Shown here one piece after another: positions 24,119 to 32,967 of a stretch of DNA of 43,810 nt. The notes beneath the pieces are model-generated. The model saw only the letters and a list, made by a program, of their open reading frames with translations, was not told the origin of the DNA and did not search any database. Source of the stretch: Patescibacteria group bacterium UBA6805 (GTDB taxonomy: Bacteria; Patescibacteriota; Minisyncoccia; Minisyncoccales; Minisyncoccaceae); NCBI GenBank assembly GCA_002452735.1, contig DKFD01000001.1, positions 1 through 43,810 on the forward strand, read 5' to 3'. The position numbers and the translations under genes are program-made. Position 1 is the first letter of the stretch, and each line of letters begins with the position of its first letter.

Positions 24119-24301
24119 TTATTTTTGATTTAAAATGGTTAAAATCCTGGCAACATCTTTCTTGTTTTCCTTAATTTCTTTGACGTTCTTAATGCCGCCT
24201 CCGGCAACTTTAAAACGGGCTTCCTCGATTTTCTTTTTCTTTTCTTCCAAAATCAGCCTCAATTCCTTTTCGTTTTTGTCTTTTAATTCTTTCGTTTTCA
24301 T
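24119..24301 (-). CDS. rpmC: 50S ribosomal protein uL29
   Basis: 60 residues forming a two-helix hairpin (LKDKNEKELRLILEEKKKKI; NVKEIKENKKDVARILTIL). Position between rplP and rpsQ and the KDVARILTIL end support the call. It lies at the peptide exit tunnel, near the SRP and trigger-factor docking site. Confidence 0.92.
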   Translation of the reverse strand: MKTKELKDKNEKELRLILEEKKKKIEEARFKVAGGGIKNVKEIKENKKDVARILTILNQK

Positions 24302-24302
24302 G

Positions 24303-24716
24303 TTATTGCTTTTTAACGAATTTTGATTTTAAAGGAAGTTTGTTCCCTGCTTTTTTCATGGCCTCCCTGGCATCTTTTTCATCGATTCCCTCCAACTCAA
24401 AAAGCATTCTTCCGGACTTGACGGGAAAAACATAGTGGTCGGGAGAGCCTTTGCCTCCGCCCATCGGAACCTCTTGGCCTTTTCTAGTTATCACTTTGTC
24501 CGGGAAAATTCTAATCCAGAGTTTTCCTCCTTTTTTCAAGTAGCGGATAATGGCTCTTCTGGCTGCCTCTATCTGGGCACTGGTTACCCATTTGGAACCG
24601 ATCGCTTTCAACCCGAAACTGCCGAAACTGATTTCCGTTCCCCTGGTTTCAACATCTCTCTTGATTCTTCTTCCTTTCTGATGTTTTCTGTGTTTTACCT
24701 TCTTTGGGACAAACAT
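24303..24716 (-). CDS. rplP: 50S ribosomal protein uL16
   Basis: 137 residues: MFVPKKVKHRKHQKGR, FGLKAIGSKWVTSAQIEAAR, GKLWIRIFPDKVIT. It organises the A-site tRNA region of the 50S subunit. The gene starts 5 nt after rpsC. Confidence 0.96.
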   Translation of the reverse strand: MFVPKKVKHRKHQKGRRIKRDVETRGTEISFGSFGLKAIGSKWVTSAQIEAARRAIIRYLKKGGKLWIRIFPDKVITRKGQEVPMGGGKGSPDHYVFPVKSGRMLFELEGIDEKDAREAMKKAGNKLPLKSKFVKKQ

Positions 24717-24721
24717 AAAAA

Positions 24722-25396
24722 TTATTGATTAAATTTTTCGCCCTTGTAAATCCAAACCTTGACGCCGATGATTCCGTAAGTGCAGCGCGCTTCGGCCAAG
24801 GCGTAGTCTATTTCGGCCCTGATGGTTTGCCTGGGCAATCTTCCTTTTTCCAGGCATTCTTTTCTGGAAATTTGCACTCCATTCAACCGGCCGGAAATTT
24901 CCACCCTTACTCCTTTCGCTTCTTTGTTGGCCATCACTTTTTCAATCGCCTGCTTTATCGTTTTTCTGAAAGGATTTCTCTTCTCGATTTTCTGGGCAAT
25001 CCACTGTCCAACCAGCTCGGCCGAAGTCCAGGGATTGGGAACGTCTTTTATCTCTATTTTAACTTTCTTGGAAAAATCCCTCAGTTCTTTCAGGGTCAGC
25101 TTGTTCTTTTTGAACATTTCTTTTAAAACGGCCAATCGTATCTTTTCCGCCCCTTCTCCTCCGCGGCCGATAATCAAGCCCGGCCTGGCCGAATAAATAA
25201 CAATGTTAATCTTGTCGGAAAACCTTTCAATCTCTATTTTTTCCACATTCAACTCCTTGAGCTTGGTTTTAAGAAAGCTTCGGATTATGAAATCTTCCTT
25301 AAGGTTTTTCTTCGGGTCTTTTCCGTAATATCCGTGGGACAACCAGTCAGCGATTCCTCTTATTCTGAACACTTTTGGATGGACTTTATGGCTCAT
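24722..25396 (-). CDS. rpsC: 30S ribosomal protein uS3
   Basis: 224 residues: MSHKVHPKVFRIRG (usual SHKVHP), KH domain with GLIIGRGG, C-terminal VEISGRLNGVQISR and RAEIDYALAEA. Forms part of the mRNA entry channel. It overlaps rplV by 4 nt. Confidence 0.96.
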   Translation of the reverse strand: MSHKVHPKVFRIRGIADWLSHGYYGKDPKKNLKEDFIIRSFLKTKLKELNVEKIEIERFSDKINIVIYSARPGLIIGRGGEGAEKIRLAVLKEMFKKNKLTLKELRDFSKKVKIEIKDVPNPWTSAELVGQWIAQKIEKRNPFRKTIKQAIEKVMANKEAKGVRVEISGRLNGVQISRKECLEKGRLPRQTIRAEIDYALAEARCTYGIIGVKVWIYKGEKFNQ

Positions 25397-25746
25397 TTCT
25401 TTTTCTTTTTATTCTCTTTGATTTCGTCCAGAACCAAAGTAATGTGCGAAGACCTTTTCTTTAGAACATCGCCCTTTCCCTTGGCTCTGGGTAAAATTCT
25501 TTTCATTGAAGGGCCCTCGTCAACCGTGATTTTGGAAATAAACAGCTTGTCGATTTTTCCCGAAGCAGACTTGGCGTTGGCTAAAGCGGAATTCAACAAT
25601 TTAAGAATGGGCAGGGCTCCTTTCTTGACGACAAAACTTAAAATGGCCTGCGCTTCGTCAACCTTCTTTCCTCTTACCGCATCCGCCACCAATCTCACTT
25701 TCCTCGGCGACACATGTAAATATTTCAATTTAACCTGATAAGCCAT
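25393..25746 (-). CDS. rplV: 50S ribosomal protein uL22
   Basis: 117 residues: KYLHVSPRKVRLVADAVRG at the start, then the tunnel-lining hairpin region DEGPSMKRILPRAKGKGD and the C-terminal SHITLVLDE. Its hairpin lines the peptide exit tunnel near the macrolide site. Confidence 0.96.
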   Translation of the reverse strand: MAYQVKLKYLHVSPRKVRLVADAVRGKKVDEAQAILSFVVKKGALPILKLLNSALANAKSASGKIDKLFISKITVDEGPSMKRILPRAKGKGDVLKKRSSHITLVLDEIKENKKKKK

Positions 25747-25748
25747 AA

Positions 25749-26030
25749 TTATGTTTTCTTTTCTATTTCTCTTTGCATCTTGCCTCCGTGCCTGGAAAAT
25801 TTGGTAGTCGGCGAAAACTCTCCCAATTTGTGCCCGACCATTTCTTCGGTTATCCTGACGGGCACAAAATCCTTGCCATTATGAACGGCAAATGTGTATC
25901 CTATCATCTCGGGAGCGATTGTACAAGCCCTTGACCAGGTCTTAATGGGCCCGTCGTCGGCTTTCTGCTTATTCACTTTTTCCATTAATCTTTGGTCGAT
26001 ATAAGGACCTTTTTTCAAACTTCTTGACAT
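25749..26030 (-). CDS. rpsS: 30S ribosomal protein uS19
   Basis: 93 residues: MSRSLKKGPYIDQRLMEKV, MIGYTFAVHNGKDFVPV and HKLGEFSPTTKF. Pairs with uS13 in the 30S head. It starts 4 nt after rplB. Confidence 0.96.
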   Translation of the reverse strand: MSRSLKKGPYIDQRLMEKVNKQKADDGPIKTWSRACTIAPEMIGYTFAVHNGKDFVPVRITEEMVGHKLGEFSPTTKFSRHGGKMQREIEKKT

Positions 26031-26034
26031 AAGC

Positions 26035-26841
26035 CTATTTTCTCTTCTTTTTAATTCTTCTTTTAACTATTAATTTGGTTGTCCATTTATTTTTCCTGGT
26101 TCTGACTCCCAAAGCATGCTTTCCCCACGGGGTTTTGGGATATTTCAAGCCAATCGGCGTTCTGCCCTCTCCTCCTCCGTGAGGGTGGTCGCAGGGATTC
26201 ATGGCCGTTCCTCTGACGTGAGGCCTGATTCCTTTTTTTCTGCTTTTGCCCGCTTTTTCCCAGCGGATGAATCTGTGTTCGGGATTGGAAACGCTGCCGA
26301 CGGAAGCATAGCATTCTCCCGGTATTTTCCTCACCTCCGAAGAGGGCATTTTAATATTGCCGTATCCGGCGTCATAACTCAGAATGGTGGCCGCTGACCC
26401 GGCTGAACGGACTATTTTCCCTCCTTTGTCCGGCTCCAGCTCGATGTTGTAAATCATCGCGCCTTCGGGAATGTTCTTCAGTTTCATTCTGTTTCCTGGC
26501 CTGACTTCAGTTTTCGGAGAAGCGATTATCGTATCTCCCTCTTTCAAGCCCTGAGGGGCAAGAATGTATCCCTTTTCCTTGTCTTCGTATTGCACAAGAG
26601 CGATGAACGCGGTTCTATTAGGGTCGTATTCCAAAGCAATGACTTTGGCCGGAATGTTCCTCTTTAATTGCTTAAAATCAATTAAGCGGTACAGTTTTCT
26701 TGCTCCGCCACCCCTGTGCCTGGAAGTGATTCTGCCTGAGCTTCCCCTGCCTCCGCTTCTTTTCAATCTTAAAATCAATCCTTTCTCGGGTTTTTTCTTG
26801 CTCAATGATTTTAAGTTTTCCAGTTTCTTTTTTCTAATCAT
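26035..26841 (-). CDS. rplB: 50S ribosomal protein uL2
   Basis: 268 residues: SGRITSRHRGGGARKLYR, EYDPNRTAFIALV, and the C-terminal RGTAMNPCDHPHGGGEGR with the conserved His-rich loop near the peptidyl-transferase centre. Needed for subunit joining and activity. It begins 1 nt after rplW. Confidence 0.97.
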   Translation of the reverse strand: MIRKKKLENLKSLSKKKPEKGLILRLKRSGGRGSSGRITSRHRGGGARKLYRLIDFKQLKRNIPAKVIALEYDPNRTAFIALVQYEDKEKGYILAPQGLKEGDTIIASPKTEVRPGNRMKLKNIPEGAMIYNIELEPDKGGKIVRSAGSAATILSYDAGYGNIKMPSSEVRKIPGECYASVGSVSNPEHRFIRWEKAGKSRKKGIRPHVRGTAMNPCDHPHGGGEGRTPIGLKYPKTPWGKHALGVRTRKNKWTTKLIVKRRIKKKRK

Positions 26842-26842
26842 G

Positions 26843-27175
26843 TTATTTTCCCGTTATCTCTATGCTTTGTCCTTCTTTTAATTTCACCATGGCTTTTTTG
26901 TAACCACTGACAAATCCGCTGATTTTTCTTCCAGAGAACCTTTTCTTTTTAGGAACGTTCACAATTCTCACTTTTTCCACCTGAACCTTGTATTGACCCT
27001 CAATCGCTTCTTTAACGTCTTTTTTGTTGCAGTCTTTGTTGATTTTAAAAGTATAAAAGTTGGCCTCGGAAAGTCTGGCTGATTTTTCCGTAACGCAGGG
27101 ATTCCTTAAAACTCCGAAAGCGACCTTCGGCTCTTCTTTTACCTCCTGTTTTTTTGAAACTTTTTTAAGGGCCAT
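26843..27175 (-). CDS. rplW: 50S ribosomal protein uL23
   Basis: 110 residues. After a charged N-terminal extension of about 20 residues comes the uL23 fold: VLRNPCVTEKSARLSEANF, FKINKDCNKKDVKEAIE, then basic PKKKRFSGRK. It docks SRP and trigger factor at the exit tunnel. The N-terminal extension (KKVSKKQEVKEEPKVAFG) is longer than in E. coli. Confidence 0.93.
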   Translation of the reverse strand: MALKKVSKKQEVKEEPKVAFGVLRNPCVTEKSARLSEANFYTFKINKDCNKKDVKEAIEGQYKVQVEKVRIVNVPKKKRFSGRKISGFVSGYKKAMVKLKEGQSIEITGK

Positions 27176-27177
27176 AA

Positions 27178-27792
27178 CTATTCTCTGGTTAACAATTTTT
27201 TAATCTCTTTCAGACAATCTTCGGTTAAAACAATTTTTTTGGCGAGCAAAACGTCAAGACAGTTCAAATCCTTAAACTGAATCGTTTTAATTTTCGGGAT
27301 ATTCCTGAAGGCGAGAATGGCCTTTTTGTCCATCTCTTTCAGAGCAATAAGGCAATTTTGGTTTAAAAGGGAATTTTTTTTCAAAAACTCGGCAGCCTGT
27401 TTGGTCTTCATGTCTTTCAAGTCCATATTATCAACCACGACAAGATCGTTATTCCTTTTTTTCTCGGACAAAATCATTAAAAGAGCTTTTCTTTTGACGT
27501 TTTTCGGTATTCTTTTCTGAAAAACTTTTTCATTCCTGGGACCGAAAGCGACTCCGCCCCCGACCCAAATAGGAGAACGAATCGAACCGTGCCTGGCCCT
27601 GCCCGTGCCTTTCTGCTTCCAGGGCTTCTTTCCTCCTCCCCTCACTTCTGACCTGTCCTTGGTATGGGCGATTGTTTGCCTTCTGTTCGCCATTTGCGAA
27701 ACAGCCACCTGATGGACAAGATTAGAATTGAACGGATAAGAAAAAACGTCTTCCGGTTTTTCCTTTTTAATTGTGGCTGTTGTTTTTTTCAT
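27178..27792 (-). CDS. rplD: 50S ribosomal protein uL4
   Basis: 204 residues: the tunnel loop KDRSEVRGGGKKPWKQKGTG, then RHGSIRSPIWVGGGVAFGP, characteristic of uL4. In E. coli uL4 also represses the S10 operon through a leader; no such leader lies before rpsJ here, but a terminator-like hairpin precedes rplC. Confidence 0.95.
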   Translation of the reverse strand: MKKTTATIKKEKPEDVFSYPFNSNLVHQVAVSQMANRRQTIAHTKDRSEVRGGGKKPWKQKGTGRARHGSIRSPIWVGGGVAFGPRNEKVFQKRIPKNVKRKALLMILSEKKRNNDLVVVDNMDLKDMKTKQAAEFLKKNSLLNQNCLIALKEMDKKAILAFRNIPKIKTIQFKDLNCLDVLLAKKIVLTEDCLKEIKKLLTRE

Positions 27793-28379
27793 AGCTCCCT
27801 GATTTCCAACAATGTTCCTCTTCTGCCCGGAACCGCTCCTTTGACGGCAATCATTTTGTTCTTTTTGTCAACCTTTATCACTTCCAGATTCCTCACGGTA
27901 ATTCTTTCGCTTCCGGTTCTTCCGGGCATTCGCCTTCCCTTAATCACTCTGCTCGGAACACTGCATCCGATCGAACCGATAGTCCTATGTTCGTGCTTTA
28001 CTCCGTGAGAAGCCGTCTTTCCGGCAAAACCCCATCTCTTAACTCCTCCCTGAAAGCCCTTTCCTTTGGAAATACCCGATACTTTTATCTTGTCTCCCTC
28101 CTTAAAAACATCTGATTCAATAACGTCGCCCACCTTGAACGAAGATTCATCCTCACACCTGAATTCTCTCACGTGCCTGAAGGGCGGTTTTGTCTTTTTG
28201 ATTTTTCTTGCGGGTAGTTTTCCAAACCCGATTTTTATGGCCGCGTAGCCGTCTTTTTCTTTGGTTTTGACCTGAAGCACATCGCATCCCAGGGCTGAAA
28301 TCAAAGTAACGGGGACAGCGTTCCCTTCTTTATCGTAAATCTGGCTCATTTCAATTTTTTCTCCCAGCATGCACTTCAT
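27789..28379 (-). CDS. rplC: 50S ribosomal protein uL3
   Basis: 196 residues from ATG 28379 (MKCMLGEKIEMSQIYDKEGN, the usual uL3 opening). An in-frame ATG at 28412 is rejected because the extra codons fall in the terminator hairpin. The conserved FAGKTASHGVKHEHRTIGSI and RMPGRTGSERITV are present. No SD is visible; the ATG follows the U tract of the hairpin by about 10 nt, so expression may depend on read-through. Confidence 0.95.
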   Translation of the reverse strand: MKCMLGEKIEMSQIYDKEGNAVPVTLISALGCDVLQVKTKEKDGYAAIKIGFGKLPARKIKKTKPPFRHVREFRCEDESSFKVGDVIESDVFKEGDKIKVSGISKGKGFQGGVKRWGFAGKTASHGVKHEHRTIGSIGCSVPSRVIKGRRMPGRTGSERITVRNLEVIKVDKKNKMIAVKGAVPGRRGTLLEIREL

Positions 28380-28388
28380 GGTATTGTA

Positions 28389-28412
28389 ATAAAAAATTGG
28401 GCACCAGCCCAA
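28389..28412 (-). terminator. Terminator/attenuator between rpsJ and rplC
   Basis: Minus strand TTGGGC (28412-28407), loop TGGT, GCCCAA (28402-28397), then TTTTTTATT. The perfect 6-bp stem with U tract ends 10 nt before the rplC ATG, inside what is usually a continuous S10 operon. Confidence 0.85.
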
Positions 28413-28472
28413 TAATTAGACTAGTCGACTTGAAATATTAATTTAATAGTATCTTTATGCTGCATCAACAAT

Positions 28473-28820
28473 TTACAAAATACTTTTAATCTCCGTATCC
28501 ACGCCGGCCGGCAGGGTCAAAGACTTCAAGGCCTCAACCACTTTCTGGTTGGGAATTAAAATATCTATCAATCTCTTGTGGACCCTCATCTCAAATTGCT
28601 CTCTTGCGTTCTTGTGGACGAAAGTGGACCGGTTTACCGTGAACTTGCTTATTTCCACGGGCAGAGGAATGGGACCGGTCACCTTCACCCCGCAACGCAA
28701 AGCAATATCAATGATTTGTTGGGCGCTTTTATCAATGACCTTATGGTCATAAGCGCGCAACTTGATTCTTAATTTCGGCGCTGATTCCTGTTTTGTTGGT
28801 TTTTTAAGAGCAGCTGGCAT
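28473..28820 (-). CDS. rpsJ: 30S ribosomal protein uS10
   Basis: 115 residues. After a 15-residue extension: KLRIKLRAYDHKVIDKSAQQ, TGPIPLPVEISKFTVNRSTF with the HKNAREQFEMRVHKRLIDI segment. Head protein of the 30S subunit, also a transcription-antitermination factor (NusE). It follows tuf by 16 nt and is separated from rplC by 93 nt that hold a hairpin, so here it groups with tuf. Confidence 0.96.
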   Translation of the reverse strand: MPAALKKPTKQESAPKLRIKLRAYDHKVIDKSAQQIIDIALRCGVKVTGPIPLPVEISKFTVNRSTFVHKNAREQFEMRVHKRLIDILIPNQKVVEALKSLTLPAGVDTEIKSIL

Positions 28821-28836
28821 CTCTTTTCAATAAAAA

Positions 28837-30030
28837 CTACTTGATAATCTTGGTAATCACTCCGGCTCCGACTGTCTTTCCTCCTTCACGGATGGCAAAG
28901 CCCTGTTTCTCCTCCATAGCTACCGGCACAATCAATTTAACCGTAACATCGACAGTGTCTCCGGGCATTACCATTTCCGTCCCCTGCTTCAAAATAACAT
29001 CTCCGGTAATATCAGCCGTCCTGACGAAAAATTGGGGCTTATATCCCGAGAAGAACGGCGTGTGTCTTCCGCCTTCTTCCTTGGTCAGAATATATATCTG
29101 TGCTTCAAACTCGGAATGAGGAGTAATAGTTCCGGGCTTGGCCAAAACCTGCCCCCTTTCAATGTCTTCTTTTTTCAATCCCCTCAAAAGAACGCCGACA
29201 TTGTCTCCGGCTTTTCCCTGATTCAACGATTTGTTGAACATTTCCACGGAAACGGCCGTTGTCTTCTGGGTCGGCCTTATTCCCACCACCTCTATTTCCT
29301 CGTTGGCGTTAACGATTCCTCTTTCAATTCTTCCTGTAGCCACCGTACCTCTTCCTTCAATCGAGAACACGTCTTCAATGGCCATAAGGAAAGGTTTTTC
29401 AACATCTCTTATCGGTTCGGGAATATAGTCGTCGAGCTGATCGATTAAATCAAAAATCGGCTTGATGTTAGGGTCATCGGCTGAAGTAGCTTCCAAGGCC
29501 TTGAGAGCAGAACCCCTGATAATCGGAATTTGGTCTCCGGAAAATTCGTATTTCTTCAAAAGCTCTCTTACTTCGCCTTCAACCAAATCAATCATTTCCG
29601 CATCCTCAACCATATCGCACTTGTTCAAAAAAACGATAATGGAAGGCAAGCCAACCTGTTTGGCCAAAAGGATGTGCTCTCTGGTCTGGGGCATGGGGCC
29701 GTCAGTGGCGGCCACGACTAAAATCGCACCGTCCATCTGAGCCGCACCGGTAATCATGTTCTTGATGTAGTCAGCGTGTCCAGGACAGTCAATGTGGGCA
29801 TAATGCCTCTTGTCCGTTTCATATTCAAGGTGAGCGATATTAATGGTCACTCCTCTTGCTTTTTCCTCGGGGGCTGAATCAATTTGGTCAACAGACCTTT
29901 CTTTTACTTTACCACCCTTAAGAGCCAAGGCATGCAAAATAGCCGCGCTCAAGGTGGTCTTGCCGTGGTCAACGTGACCGATGGTTCCCACGTTCAAGTG
30001 GGGTTTCGTTCTTTCAAAAACTTCTGCCAT
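28837..30030 (-). CDS. tuf: Elongation factor Tu
   Basis: 397 residues from ATG 30030 (MAEVFERTKPHLNVGTIGHV); an upstream in-frame ATG at 30078 lies in the leader. G-domain motifs are GHVDHGKTTL, DCPGHADY, NKCDMV, followed by domains 2 and 3. It carries aminoacyl-tRNA to the ribosome. Its own promoter lies at 30122-30149 with a leader of about 85 nt. A single copy is seen here. Confidence 0.97.
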   Translation of the reverse strand: MAEVFERTKPHLNVGTIGHVDHGKTTLSAAILHALALKGGKVKERSVDQIDSAPEEKARGVTINIAHLEYETDKRHYAHIDCPGHADYIKNMITGAAQMDGAILVVAATDGPMPQTREHILLAKQVGLPSIIVFLNKCDMVEDAEMIDLVEGEVRELLKKYEFSGDQIPIIRGSALKALEATSADDPNIKPIFDLIDQLDDYIPEPIRDVEKPFLMAIEDVFSIEGRGTVATGRIERGIVNANEEIEVVGIRPTQKTTAVSVEMFNKSLNQGKAGDNVGVLLRGLKKEDIERGQVLAKPGTITPHSEFEAQIYILTKEEGGRHTPFFSGYKPQFFVRTADITGDVILKQGTEMVMPGDTVDVTVKLIVPVAMEEKQGFAIREGGKTVGAGVITKIIK

Positions 30031-30121
30031 AATTTTAATGATACAAACTGCGTAAAGTCGCGAACCTAAACAATCCACAACTCCGCATTCATATTTTTAA
30101 CGTTTATTATTAACAATCTTT

Positions 30122-30149
30122 ATTTTAACCAAAAATCAAAAAAAGTCAA
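30122..30149 (-). promoter_or_regulatory. tuf promoter
   Basis: Minus strand TTGACT (30149-30144), 16-nt spacer, TAAAAT (30127-30122). The -35 lies 3 nt after the stop of the upstream 70-residue ORF. Confidence 0.75.
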
Positions 30150-30152
30150 CAA

Positions 30153-30365
30153 CTAGAAAGGCAGGTCATCGATTTTTAACGGCTCCCCCTCCAATTCTTC
30201 AGGCACCTCTTCTTCGGTTTTAATCTCTTCTTTGATGCCCTTGATTCCCTTTAATTTCTTGTATTCCTCGTAATCAAGCACGATTAAGGAAATTCCGTCG
30301 GGGTCAACGATGATTACCTTGGCTTTTTCCTCTTGTATTAACTTTTTAATCTCGTTTAAATTCAT
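30153..30365 (-). CDS. Small acidic protein after fusA, unknown
   Basis: 70 residues, strongly acidic, not recognised with certainty. The middle (KVIIVDPDGISLIVLDYEEY) resembles the strand-turn-strand-helix of Phd/YefM-like antitoxins, but no toxin gene follows. The C-terminal half is Glu/Lys-rich and ends in LKIDDLPF. It sits 13 nt after fusA and so is probably cotranscribed with the rpsL-rpsG-fusA operon, which suggests a translation-linked or regulatory role (inference). Confidence 0.6.
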   Translation of the reverse strand: MNLNEIKKLIQEEKAKVIIVDPDGISLIVLDYEEYKKLKGIKGIKEEIKTEEEVPEELEGEPLKIDDLPF

Positions 30366-30378
30366 AAAAATGTCTTAA

Positions 30379-32490
30379 TTATCTTCTTTTTCCTTCGATT
30401 ATCTCCTGGCTGATGCTTGAGGGAACTTTTTCATAATGACTGAATTCCATGGTAAACGTTCCCCTGCCTTCAGTCAAAGACCTTAAAGTGGTGGCATAGC
30501 CGAACATCTCGGACAAAGGAATCTTGGCCTCAATCACTTTCATGCCCGCCCTGTCCATGGTTTCTTCTATTTGACCTCTTCTGGCCGATAAGTCGCCGAT
30601 AACGTCTCCGAGGAAATCGGCCGGAATCACAACCTCGATTTTCATAATCGGCTCCAATAAATGCGCCCCGGCTTTCTTGGCCGCGTCCTGCAAAGCCATT
30701 GAAGCGGCTATCTTGAAAGCGATTTCCGAAGAATCAACTTCATGAAAAGACCCGTCGTAAAGAGCGACCTCCATGTCAATCATGGGATAGCCGGCCACCA
30801 CGCCCTTGGCTATTGCCTCTTTTATTCCTTTCTCCACTGCCGGAATGTATTCTCTAGGAATGGTTCCGCCCTTGATCTGGTCGAGAAAAACAAAGCCCTC
30901 TCCTCTTTTCTTGGGCTCAATCCTTATCTTGACATGGCCGTACTGACCCCGGCCGCCGCTTTGTTTGATGTATTTTCCCTCGGCCTCTGATTTCTTTTCA
31001 ATGGTTTCCTTGTAAGAAACCTGGGGTCTGCCCACATTGGCTTCCACCCCGAATTCTCTTTTCAAACGGTCAACAATAATGTCCAAATGAAGTTCTCCCA
31101 TGCCAGATAAAATGGTTTCTCCGGTTTCCGAATCGGTTTCCATCCTAAAGGTCGGGTCTTCTTCCTGAAGCTTTCTTAAAGAAACCGCCATTTTCTCCTG
31201 GTCTGATTTCGTTTTGGGCTCCACCTCGATGGAAATAACCGGCTCGGGGAAAATTATCTTTTCCAAAACAATCGGGGATTTCTCGTCGCACAGAGTATGG
31301 CCGGTGGAGGTTTTTTTCAAACCAACCACTGCCACAATGTCTCCGGTAAAAACTTCTTCCACTTCTTCTCTTTCATTGGAGTGCATTCTCAATATCCTTC
31401 CGATTCTTTCTCTTTCTCCGGAAGTGGTATTAAGTAAGTATCCGCCTTTTTTGAACTGGCCGGAATAAGCGCGTAAATAGGTTAGAGTTCCCACGAAAGG
31501 ATCGGTAGCTATCTTGAAAGCGAGAGCGCAAAAAGGTTCTGCGTCGTCGGCCCTCCTTTCGATTTTCACGTTTTCATCATTGGGGTCAGTACCTATCACC
31601 GCGGGAACTTCTATGGGGCTGGGCAAATAATACACAACCGCGTCAAGCATCAACTGCACTCCTTTATTTTTTAAAGATGACCCGCAAAGAACCGGAACCA
31701 GTCTGTATTCAATGGTGGCTTTCCTTAAAACCGCCCTTAATTCCTCAGGGCTGATTTCCTTTCCTTCTAAGTATTTTTCCGTCAGGGTTTCGTCTTCCCC
31801 CGCTATTTTCTCAATCATTTTCATTCTCCATTCCTCGGCCACGGACTTTAATTCTTCAGGAATATCGGCCTTAACCACGTCTTTACCCATTTCTCCTTCA
31901 AAATTTACCAGCTTCATTTCAATCAAATCGATGACCGAGCTGAAATTGGCTTCTTCTCCAATCGGGATTTGTATGGCCACGGCATTCTTAGTCAGCTTGT
32001 TCCAGATAGACCCCAGGCTCTTCTCAAAAGAAGCTCCCAATCTGTCCAGCTTGTTGATGAAGCAAATCCTGGGAACGTGATATTTATCCGCCTGCCTCCA
32101 GACCGTTTCCGACTGGGCTTCCACTCCGGCCACTCCATCAAACACAACCACTGCCCCGTCCAAAACCCTCAAACTTCTCTGCACTTCTGCGGTAAAATCA
32201 ATGTGTCCGGGTGTATCAATGATGTTTATTCTGTTCTCGTTCGCTTTGTTCTTTTTTAAGTAATCTCCGGGAGACCAGAAACAGGTTGTAGCTGCGGAAG
32301 TGATGGTAATTCCCCTTTCTCTTTCCTGCTCCATCCAATCCATGATTGCCGCCCCCTCGTGAACCTCCCCGATTTTATGGGAAATGCCGGTGTAAAACAA
32401 AACTCTTTCCGAGGTGGTCGTTTTCCCGGCGTCAATGTGGGCAATAATGCCGATATTCCTGTATTTTTCTATAGGATATACTCTGGACAT
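30379..32490 (-). CDS. fusA: Elongation factor G
   Basis: 703 residues, normal length. G-domain AHIDAGKTTTSERVLFYTG, DTPGHIDF, NKLDR; domain IV SGGRGQYGHVKIRIEP; C-terminal domain V FGYATTLRSLTEGRGTFTM. It translocates tRNA and mRNA on the ribosome. It lies 6 nt after rpsG. Confidence 0.97.
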   Translation of the reverse strand: MSRVYPIEKYRNIGIIAHIDAGKTTTSERVLFYTGISHKIGEVHEGAAIMDWMEQERERGITITSAATTCFWSPGDYLKKNKANENRINIIDTPGHIDFTAEVQRSLRVLDGAVVVFDGVAGVEAQSETVWRQADKYHVPRICFINKLDRLGASFEKSLGSIWNKLTKNAVAIQIPIGEEANFSSVIDLIEMKLVNFEGEMGKDVVKADIPEELKSVAEEWRMKMIEKIAGEDETLTEKYLEGKEISPEELRAVLRKATIEYRLVPVLCGSSLKNKGVQLMLDAVVYYLPSPIEVPAVIGTDPNDENVKIERRADDAEPFCALAFKIATDPFVGTLTYLRAYSGQFKKGGYLLNTTSGERERIGRILRMHSNEREEVEEVFTGDIVAVVGLKKTSTGHTLCDEKSPIVLEKIIFPEPVISIEVEPKTKSDQEKMAVSLRKLQEEDPTFRMETDSETGETILSGMGELHLDIIVDRLKREFGVEANVGRPQVSYKETIEKKSEAEGKYIKQSGGRGQYGHVKIRIEPKKRGEGFVFLDQIKGGTIPREYIPAVEKGIKEAIAKGVVAGYPMIDMEVALYDGSFHEVDSSEIAFKIAASMALQDAAKKAGAHLLEPIMKIEVVIPADFLGDVIGDLSARRGQIEETMDRAGMKVIEAKIPLSEMFGYATTLRSLTEGRGTFTMEFSHYEKVPSSISQEIIEGKRR

Positions 32491-32496
32491 AATTTT

Positions 32497-32961
32497 TTAC
32501 CAGGCAAAATGAGCAAAAGCTCTGTTGGCTTCCGCCATTTTGTGGACGTTTTCTTTTTTTCTTACCGAAGCTCCCCTGTTTTCCGAGGATTCAATCAATT
32601 CCTCGGCTAACTTTTCTTTCATCGCCCTCCCCTTTCTCGCCCGGGAATTGGAAATAATCCACTTCATGGCCAAGCTTAATCTTCGGCCTCCTTTTACCTC
32701 TATGGGCACCTGGTAGGTTGCTCCTCCCACCCTTTTCGGTTTAACCTCAAGAAGCGGAGAAACGTTTTGAATGGCCAGCTTGAAAACCTCCAAAGGGTCT
32801 TGTTTTGTTTTCTCCCGGATAATGTCAAAAGCGCCGTAAACAATCTTTCGGGCTATGGTTTTTTTTCCTTCATGCATCACCTGATTAATGAATTTGGAAA
32901 CCATTAAATCGTTATAGACGATGTCAGGAGCAATAATTTTCTTTTTAAAGTCTGCGGCCAT
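32497..32961 (-). CDS. rpsG: 30S ribosomal protein uS7
   Basis: 154 residues: SKFINQVMHEGKKTIARKIV, then PLLEVKPKRVGGATYQVPIE and the C-terminal REN-like EANRAFAHFAW. It organises the 3' major domain of 16S rRNA. Standard str order: rpsL, rpsG, fusA. Confidence 0.96.
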   Translation of the reverse strand: MAADFKKKIIAPDIVYNDLMVSKFINQVMHEGKKTIARKIVYGAFDIIREKTKQDPLEVFKLAIQNVSPLLEVKPKRVGGATYQVPIEVKGGRRLSLAMKWIISNSRARKGRAMKEKLAEELIESSENRGASVRKKENVHKMAEANRAFAHFAW

Positions 32962-32967
32962 GTTTCA

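Noticed and set aside
30031..30078. Upstream in-frame ATG for tuf
   Set aside because: Sixteen extra residues unlike EF-Tu, located in the leader of the tuf promoter.
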